NCBI GenBank assembly: GCA_030849805.1
Contig: JASANZ010002274.1
Location: 124,001 to 188,000 of the forward strand
Source: Sergeia podlipaevii
Lineage: Eukaryota > Euglenozoa > Kinetoplastea > Trypanosomatida > Trypanosomatidae
Direction of reading: 5' to 3'
Length of the DNA stretch: 64,000 nt
A program made the translations under genes and the position numbers. Positions within the stretch are counted from its first letter, which is position 1. The number at the start of each line of letters is the position of its first letter. The notes under the pieces are model-generated. The model was given only the letters and a program-made list of their open reading frames with translations, was not told where the DNA came from and made no database searches. This document shows, one piece after another, positions 57,959 through 64,000 of this stretch.

Positions 57959-58453
57959 GAGGTGACGGGATGATTGGAAAGGAATCTGTGGTCCACTTAC
58001 TACAATGTTGATGCTTTTTCAAAGTATCTCTGTACTGCGCGAAGGCCAACTTTTTTTCTTTCTTTTTTTCTGAAGAAGAGTTATTTTATTTTTTTACCAT
58101 AAAAAAACCTTGAACATCAATTGCAGTTTGTCTTGTAACAACACACTTCGCGGTCGTGCTATGGGGTCAATCCATGATTGCTTGCTGTCCTTTTGCCTAT
58201 GACGGAGGAAAACATGCAACCACATCAATCTCAGTATAACTTGTGCCTTTTTTTTTTCTTTGACTTCTTCCTTTTTGTTGTTGTTGTTCATTTTCATTCC
58301 TAGTCGTATATAGAAGGAATCAGTGCAAAGCTACTGTGTACCCAAAGGGTACTTTTTTTTCTTGATTATTAGTCTGCTCATCAAGAGCGAGGTCGCATTT
58401 GGGAAAAAAAGATTGCCGGGGTACTAAGATCTTTTTGTTTTGGCCTTTGTAAG
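57959..58453. other. Intergenic spacer, no gene seen
   Basis: AT-rich, with T-runs (58050-58059, 58067-58078, 58248-58257) and a TTG repeat (58274-58288). The likely acceptor for the next gene lies in or after the pyrimidine stretch at about 58428-58449. No gene is seen. Confidence 0.6.
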
Positions 58454-60595
58454 ATGCAGCACATCAAGGGTCTCGTTAGAGTTCCTGCGTTGCGTGCCCT
58501 CAAGGCCCTGGAAAGCGCTGCTGAGCCGGCACACGACGTTTCTGGGTGTCTTGTGCACGCGACTCTCGTAGATGCGACTGGTGTCACGGCGTGTGCAACA
58601 CTGTTACGCCCCCTCTCACTGCTACAAGTGCTGGAGGAGCTCTCTAATGCAGACGCACTTCAGCAGATTCACACCGCGAGGAAGGCTCTCCATGCTCCGC
58701 TGAAAAGTTCGGGGCCGCTTCTGTACGTGAAGGGCACCGCCACAAGTACTCGCGACGAAATCACAGCCCGTCAAACGCGATTTTTGTGCAGACTGGAGGG
58801 TAGGACCATGGCGAAGAATATTGACGCAGCGATGGAGGAATTCGTCAAGAAGCTGCTTGCCCGAAAGGCAAGTGGCACCTCACCGACAGAGGAAGAACTC
58901 GCCGTGTATCGAGGACTGACAGAGGGCATGTGTGCAGTGGACCCAAATGCTGCGATGGCCCTCGCAATCAATTCCGAGTTGCCACTTCTCCACTCTGGCG
59001 CTAATAACGGACTCGCGAAGCTGGTGGATCTTTGCTCAAATAGTGCCGTGAGTGCGTTCTTGGAGAGCATGTCTCCAAAGGACGACCAGATTCCTGCGTT
59101 TGAAACCGCTGCCACACAGCTAGCTGCGAGGCTGCGCGCTGCTCGGGAGCAACCCCTTAGCGGAGGTGATGGCGGCGCAGAGAGAGATGCGTTTCTGCAG
59201 TCATTAATTGAGTGTAGTCGTTTCAACATCGACCCTGGCGTCGTGTATCCGACTGATGCACGCGCGATACAGCAGTGGATATGCCAATTTTTGTCCCCCA
59301 ATCTTCTTCCCCGAGCCCGCACGGAGGCCACTATACGCGTGCTGCGCGAACGAAACATTCAGCCAAGACGCCTTACGCTGAATGCGTTGAGTGCGTGGTG
59401 CCTCTCGGATATCGAGAGATCTTGTCTCACTCACGCGCTTGGGGCAGGTGTGCCAGCTCAAACTGACCTTCTAGCAGCCTATGAGAGCTCTTCAACTGTT
59501 TTCGCACTCAAGGACCCGCGTCGTAACCTTGTAGAGACTCGCTTACTTCACCAGTACGGCACGCTTCTAGCTCGAGGAGACATCTCGCCAAGGGACGACA
59601 GCTTTCCTTCGTTTCTTGAAGAATGTGGTGAGTGCCGTGTGCCGGGCGAACGTCCTTGCGAATTGTCTTTTACCATGCCACCACCAGCTTCTCCTTCACA
59701 AACAATCGCGGCAGCACTCGTCACCCTCGCACCCCGATGCAGTTTTTGGAGGGTTTTGCTTCAGCACTTTTCTAACAACGTGACTGCTCGCATTGCACCG
59801 TGCGGGGAATTGCTTATTCACGTTGTCCTGCCTGCAGAACACGAGTGTGTGCAGTCCGCTGCAAGGGCTACAGCACTCCCCGAGGTGCCGGTGCTGTATG
59901 AGGATGACGACTTGCTTGTGCTTAACAAGCCAGCGGGTTTGGCTACTTCGCGTCATGGCTTAAGCTGCACGCAGTTGAATGAACGTGACAGCGTTGACTT
60001 AATGTCAGTATTGCTTGCAGGTCCCAGAGGTAATGTGCTGCGTGGTGTGTTCCGTCAGGGTCAAGTGCATCGACTGGACACTGGCACGAGCGGCTGCCTA
60101 CTGATCGCTAAAAGCGAAGCTGCGAGCGACTCCTTACGGCATCAGATGGGCACCGGAGGAGCGTTTTCTCTTAACACGAAGATCTACGTGGCACTGTGCG
60201 CTGTGCTGGAGCCCTCGCTTGACAGGATCCCACTGAGTGGACTACTCACTGACCCTCGTGACAGCAAGGTGAAGACGAAGTATCGTATTACAGAGTTTTT
60301 CCGTGCGCAGCGTTTGGCGCTAGTGGAGTGCCGCATCCAACAAGGCAAGAAGCATCAGATTCGCAGACACCTTGCGTCTGCTGGGCTTCCTATCTTGGGG
60401 GACGTGGATCACGGCGGCGCTGCATGCGTGCATCCTCTCGCCAGTCGCGTTGCTTTACATGCGAGCAGCATTACCATTGTACACCCAACGTCTGCTGAGA
60501 TCATGTGCTTCACCGCGCCATATTCTACTGACCTTTCCACGGCCATTGAGACGCTTCGTGCGGGACGGAAGACCGCACGCCGGCTCTTCTTTTGA
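58454..60595 (+). CDS. RluA/RluD-type RNA pseudouridine synthase with long N-terminal extension
   Basis: Predicted 713 aa from ATG 58454. The catalytic domain occupies residues about 475-690: VLYEDDDLLVLNKPAGLATS, the signature HRLDTGTSGCLLIAK with catalytic D542 (H539), TKIYVALCAV with the conserved Tyr, and GKKHQIRRHLASAGLPILGD. These motifs place it in the RluA family, which isomerises uridines in rRNA, tRNA or mRNA. The N-terminal 470 residues are helical, Ala/Leu-rich and match nothing I know; bacterial RluA-family enzymes have at most a small S4 domain there. The N-terminus MQHIKGLVRVPALRALKALE is basic and could be a mitochondrial presequence. A mitochondrial rRNA or assembly-factor role is inference; several trypanosomal mitoribosome assembly factors are pseudouridine synthases with large extensions. 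Confidence 0.92.
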   Translation: MQHIKGLVRVPALRALKALESAAEPAHDVSGCLVHATLVDATGVTACATLLRPLSLLQVLEELSNADALQQIHTARKALHAPLKSSGPLLYVKGTATSTRDEITARQTRFLCRLEGRTMAKNIDAAMEEFVKKLLARKASGTSPTEEELAVYRGLTEGMCAVDPNAAMALAINSELPLLHSGANNGLAKLVDLCSNSAVSAFLESMSPKDDQIPAFETAATQLAARLRAAREQPLSGGDGGAERDAFLQSLIECSRFNIDPGVVYPTDARAIQQWICQFLSPNLLPRARTEATIRVLRERNIQPRRLTLNALSAWCLSDIERSCLTHALGAGVPAQTDLLAAYESSSTVFALKDPRRNLVETRLLHQYGTLLARGDISPRDDSFPSFLEECGECRVPGERPCELSFTMPPPASPSQTIAAALVTLAPRCSFWRVLLQHFSNNVTARIAPCGELLIHVVLPAEHECVQSAARATALPEVPVLYEDDDLLVLNKPAGLATSRHGLSCTQLNERDSVDLMSVLLAGPRGNVLRGVFRQGQVHRLDTGTSGCLLIAKSEAASDSLRHQMGTGGAFSLNTKIYVALCAVLEPSLDRIPLSGLLTDPRDSKVKTKYRITEFFRAQRLALVECRIQQGKKHQIRRHLASAGLPILGDVDHGGAACVHPLASRVALHASSITIVHPTSAEIMCFTAPYSTDLSTAIETLRAGRKTARRLFF

Positions 60596-61050
60596 TCACA
60601 TCTATCATTAATTATCTGAGAAATGATGAGTGCTAGTTTATTTGCCGAATAAAAACACGAAATATTTTCTCTTGGTAACATGCTTATCACAGTTTTCTAT
60701 TGAATTCCTAGCAACGATATATATATATATACATATTTGTGATGCCTGCTTATGAAAATATCGAATGCGATTTTTGGGTGCGTTCAAGCACGTTCCTCCA
60801 ACCCATTATTGAAAAAAACTCTACCATATTATTATTTTCTCTCTCCTCATGCGCATCTTTGGAATTTTCTTTCTCAAATATGTATATATTGCTGTTGCTG
60901 CTATTGCTAGGGTTTTCCCTTCCCTTCTCAAGCAGAAGTGGAGAGCTGTTAGTGCTAGAGCTAGGTGTGTCTATCACAAGCAAAAAGAAGACGCGCGTAA
61001 ATCAACCCGTTATATATTATTTTTTGTTTTCTTGTTGCAGGTACCAGCCG
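60596..61050. other. Intergenic spacer with splice acceptor of the Exo70-like gene
   Basis: Has a TA repeat (60719-60731) and a short AT-rich open frame (from ATG 60739) that runs into the Exo70 gene but encodes Phe/Leu/Ser runs. A pyrimidine-rich stretch (about 61017-61038) and AG at 61039-61040 mark the probable acceptor, so the true start is downstream at 61051. Confidence 0.7.
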
Positions 61051-63132
61051 ATGACTGCCAATTTAGGTCAGCTTGAGGAGCAAATCAACAATTTGAATGT
61101 ACTTAACAAGACGAGTGCCAGAGCTCTTGATACCTTCGCGGATACTTCCAACGCGATTTCCGTGCGAGCGCGGCAGATTACGCGCGATGTGAAGCCATGG
61201 GAGGTGGCACAGGAAAACATTGCCATTACTATTGAGGAGATGTCTAGGGCAGCGCGGTGCTACCACCCGCCACCATCACTGCCCGCGGTGCTCAGTGGCA
61301 CCGATAGATCGCCTGCTGCGGTGGCGCGGTGCATTGACTACCTTGTATATACAGTAGACTATCTCTCATCACACCCACCAAACGATTACGCGAGTGAAAT
61401 TCAAGCCGTGACGGAGCGGCAGCTGCGGCAAATTGTGCAGCTGAGCGAAGAGCTCGTGAAGACCGCCTTTATGCGCGCGTTTCATAGAAGTAAAGGCGGT
61501 AGTGCAACTGCTGTTTCTAGTGCGCCGAAGGATGCTATTATTCGAAATCCTGCTGCGTTAGAGGGCATCGAGCTGGTCATTCAGCGTCTTGGCGAGAATT
61601 TTAATCGAATGGGTATCATCCAGAATGACGTCCGTGATCTTCTTCAAACAAAACTCACTACAAGCATTGAGTCTCAGTTTGATGCGGCCTACCGAGACGA
61701 GGAAATCGGCAAGACGCAATTGTCGAATCACGCTAGCATGGTGCACGTGCTCAAGCACTATCAAAAGGGCGGTCATCGCCTTCTTGCCATCAGTCGTAGG
61801 ACGAGGGCGTATGTGCAGGAGATGACGGGGTGCTTGCAGCAGTATGTGCTCATTCCACTAGATGACGATTTTGCGGTTGCTGAAATGCCTGGCGAACTTG
61901 CCGCGGCCGCGTTTGATATTGTTCTCGCGAGGGCAATGACTGCTATCAAATTTGATACATCTGTATTTAAGGACCCTACGCGTATGTTTGTCGTTTCACG
62001 TGGGCAAGACATTGGCTTATATTCAGGCGTCCGTTACTTTCGTGACGTAATATTTGTAGGTCTCGATCTCATCGAGGAGCTGTGGCACTGGAAAGCGCTT
62101 GCCACGTCTGTGCCGGGTGACAACCACAAGCTGGTAGATCATGTCGATGATATGGTGGAACAGTTCATCTTCAATGTACGTGATCTTTTAAATGGCTATG
62201 TTAGCTGCAAAGGCGCGCTGAACTCTACGCTTCTTGTCGAGTACACACGCAGCTTACGACGGACTGAGTGGTTTCCATCCGTAGACTGCACGGTGCATGA
62301 AAGCACAACGAATTCTCTCTTCTTTCACAAGATGCTTCTCTCCACGTACTTTGGCGCCTTCAAACTCGCTCTTTTTGGCGCGACGGTGACGGCGAACTCG
62401 GAACGAGACGCGGTGCGAGAGGTGAGAGATTACATGATACGATGTACGCTTGGATGTGTGCAGGATCTGCAGGTGATCGCTGATACTGCCGTGAGCATGC
62501 AGAAGGATGCAGAGGAGAAGGGGCACACACACATTCATCATACAACGCTGAGTCTCTTGACCAGTGATGGGGAGTGCGCACGACTGTCAGAGCAAGTCTT
62601 TGTGCTCAACAACGTGGTTTTCTTGGAGGACAATTACAAGCGTGAGAAGTGTTTCAGTCAACGGACGATTCCACCCCCTCTAGGTCCCGAGGTTGAGAAA
62701 GCCGCAGGTGTCGCCGAGGAAACTGTCGTCACCGAGGCGCTGGTGCTTTTGGCAGATGAGAAGGAGAGAGATATTGATGACTTTGCCTATTCGTGGCAAT
62801 CGTGTTTTCCGCCACTGTTTGACAACGCTGACATTCGTGGCATTGATCGCAACCGTGAGGAGCCCCTTCGCAAGTCGCAGCGTATGGCGATGAAGCAGTG
62901 GCATAAGCACGTCACGGAGGCACTATCGCGAAAGATTAGACATTGCCACTCACAAGCGGTCATGGATGGTGTGGTGCGGAGCCGGCTGGTTGATGTCTCC
63001 ATTCGCGTCGTTGCGGAGGAGTTCCGGCTGGTGGATGATGTGCTGCTGGGCCGTACGTGGTCAACGCGACCTCTCAAGTGGATGCCTTTTGCTGTAGAGG
63101 AGTGGGTCGATCAGATCAAGAGGCTCTTTTGA
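61051..63132 (+). CDS. EXO70: Exocyst complex subunit Exo70-like protein
   Basis: Predicted 693 aa from ATG 61051, the first ATG after the acceptor and close to the size of yeast and animal Exo70; the frame open from 60739 would add 104 low-complexity residues. The N-terminal coiled-coil part (LEEQINNLNVLNKTSARALD to about residue 70) has the Exo70 spacing. The C-terminal half is a series of helices ending in recognisable Exo70 blocks: QVFVLNNVVFLEDNYKR (the usual LNN block) and PLKWMPFAVEEWVDQIKRLF at the extreme C-terminus. Exo70 links the exocyst to membrane phosphoinositides and tethers secretory vesicles, in trypanosomatids probably at the flagellar pocket. The family call rests on these blocks and on overall length and helical architecture. 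Confidence 0.88.
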   Translation: MTANLGQLEEQINNLNVLNKTSARALDTFADTSNAISVRARQITRDVKPWEVAQENIAITIEEMSRAARCYHPPPSLPAVLSGTDRSPAAVARCIDYLVYTVDYLSSHPPNDYASEIQAVTERQLRQIVQLSEELVKTAFMRAFHRSKGGSATAVSSAPKDAIIRNPAALEGIELVIQRLGENFNRMGIIQNDVRDLLQTKLTTSIESQFDAAYRDEEIGKTQLSNHASMVHVLKHYQKGGHRLLAISRRTRAYVQEMTGCLQQYVLIPLDDDFAVAEMPGELAAAAFDIVLARAMTAIKFDTSVFKDPTRMFVVSRGQDIGLYSGVRYFRDVIFVGLDLIEELWHWKALATSVPGDNHKLVDHVDDMVEQFIFNVRDLLNGYVSCKGALNSTLLVEYTRSLRRTEWFPSVDCTVHESTTNSLFFHKMLLSTYFGAFKLALFGATVTANSERDAVREVRDYMIRCTLGCVQDLQVIADTAVSMQKDAEEKGHTHIHHTTLSLLTSDGECARLSEQVFVLNNVVFLEDNYKREKCFSQRTIPPPLGPEVEKAAGVAEETVVTEALVLLADEKERDIDDFAYSWQSCFPPLFDNADIRGIDRNREEPLRKSQRMAMKQWHKHVTEALSRKIRHCHSQAVMDGVVRSRLVDVSIRVVAEEFRLVDDVLLGRTWSTRPLKWMPFAVEEWVDQIKRLF

Positions 63133-63692
63133 TTTGCTGATTTTTGTTGTTACCACTGTATGCGCGCGTATGCTGACTATGTTTTTTTTCTTTCCTTTGT
63201 GTCGCTACCGACTTGTGCTTTTTTTTTTTGTTACATTTGCCTTGTGTTGCTCTTTTTTTTTTAAAACCTTTCTTATCAAGAGAGGGATTCATCAATTTGG
63301 GAAGGAGAAACAGTACTTGCATTTTTTTTTTAAAAAATAGAAACAGTCATGAACTTTTCAAAAGTAATTCACTGTCGCACTTACTCCAAGAAGCAAGTGT
63401 TACTATGTTTGCATTTTTGTCTCCTGTACATACCCATGTGTGCATGCTCTACTGGCATGTGGGTATCGCGGTTGAGAGCATTGCCAACATGTGCTCACAT
63501 ATATAAATATTCTTTTTTTTTTCTTTTGCATGCTCTTTCCCACTTATTTTGTACATTTTTGTGTTTTCTTTCTTCTCTTTGTCACATTAATAGAATGTCA
63601 CTGCGCTGCTTGAGCACAGTACTTGCGTAAAAACATTTTAGTCCAGACAAGACAAGAATAGCGTAGGAACAACTGCAATACCGGCGATAGCA
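63133..63692. other. Intergenic spacer, no gene seen
   Basis: AT-rich spacer with T-runs (63221-63230, 63323-63332, 63511-63521) and pyrimidine-rich stretches before the last gene (about 63507-63575). No gene or RNA is seen. Confidence 0.6.
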
Positions 63693-64000
63693 ATGGATAG
63701 AAGCACAGCTGCATTCTCCATGGGTAGTTCAGTTCATCAAAGCGCGAACATTCATGACGGTGATTACGGACGTTGGGCTTTGCAACCGCGAGAAGTGAAG
63801 TTTGAAGACTCACAATTGGGTCTTGTAGACGGTGGCCGATGCTCGGAGGTTTCTGGGAAGGTGGAAGGACGAAGATGGTTCAAGCCGCCTCCAAAGCTAC
63901 ACACACATCATCAGCGCCATTCAAAGGCTGCGAGTGAGATCAACATTGATGAAGTAGTTCGCGCCTCAAGCAAGCAAGAGAGTTTCAAACGACAGGGCTT
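63693..64000 (+). CDS. Hypothetical protein, N-terminal part (3' end outside window)
   Basis: A frame open from ATG 63693 to the end of the window (about 102 codons) with coding-like composition, continuing the + strand array. It starts MDRSTAAFSMGSSVHQSANI, with the visible part polar and rich in Ser, His, Gly and charged residues, including a basic PPPKLHTHHQRHSKAASEIN. No signal peptide, membrane segment or known domain is visible. The position is what the spacing of the array predicts for a next gene. Function unknown. Confidence 0.7.
   Translation, partial: MDRSTAAFSMGSSVHQSANIHDGDYGRWALQPREVKFEDSQLGLVDGGRCSEVSGKVEGRRWFKPPPKLHTHHQRHSKAASEINIDEVVRASSKQESFKRQG

Noticed and set aside
60739..61050. 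N-terminal extension of the Exo70-like protein
   Set aside because: It crosses a pyrimidine tract and AG at 61039-61040 that look like the splice acceptor, and its composition is AT-rich and low in complexity.

Overview
The window is nuclear DNA from a kinetoplastid, almost certainly a trypanosomatid. The reasons are: every recognisable gene lies on the + strand as one long directional array; there are no introns; most genes follow a pyrimidine tract and an AG that look like spliced-leader acceptors; and several genes are of kinetoplastid type (an SH3-less PEX13-like peroxin, a NEK kinase with a PH domain, inositol-phosphorylceramide-type sphingolipid synthase, protein-only RNase P). Coding sequence is moderately GC-rich, whereas spacers are AT-rich and full of runs of 8 or more T. 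That spacer composition is unlike Leishmania proper. I cannot resolve the genus. No tRNA, rRNA, CRISPR array, transposon or antisense gene could be supported.

Layout. 1-17.2 kb: the 3' end of a coiled-coil FAM184-like protein, a TPR/TMEM33-like membrane protein, RAD51, a hypothetical protein, a small protein with weak resemblance to RPA-interacting protein, an MCM9-like helicase, a NEK-PH kinase and a tubulin tyrosine ligase-like glutamylase. 18-31.6 kb: a small membrane-anchored protein, a low-complexity CCCH zinc-finger protein, a PEX13.2-like peroxin, a membrane-anchored hypothetical protein, a small Ser/Thr-rich membrane protein with N-glycosylation sequons, a sphingolipid synthase and a PSP1-domain RNA-binding-type protein. 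31.6-36.85 kb: a 5.26-kb interval with no credible gene and a run of 13 G. 36.85-64 kb: a MOK-type kinase, a large probable mitochondrial protein, a hypothetical protein, PABP, another hypothetical protein, a VLRF1-domain (Vms1/ANKZF1-like) protein, a zinc/EF-hand-like protein, a small hypothetical protein, protein-only RNase P, ribosomal protein eL37, a RluA-type pseudouridine synthase with a long N-terminal extension, an Exo70-like exocyst subunit, and the 5' end of an unrecognised gene.

As usual in trypanosomatids, neighbours need not share function; the array would be transcribed polycistronically and resolved by trans-splicing and polyadenylation. Still, RAD51 and the MCM9-like helicase (with the RPAIN-like ORF between them) sit within 7 kb, and a post-transcriptional set (PSP1 protein, PABP, VLRF1 protein, RNase P, eL37, pseudouridine synthase) fills much of the right half.

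Many starts were moved to the first in-frame ATG downstream of a plausible splice acceptor, because longer reading frames began at GTG/TTG or contained the acceptor. The most interesting items are the TPR-TMEM33 fusion, the minimal VLRF1 protein with its catalytic glutamine, the MCM9-like gene beside RAD51, the SH3-less repeat-bearing peroxin, and the 5.26-kb gene-free interval with a G-run that could mark an internal transcription boundary.
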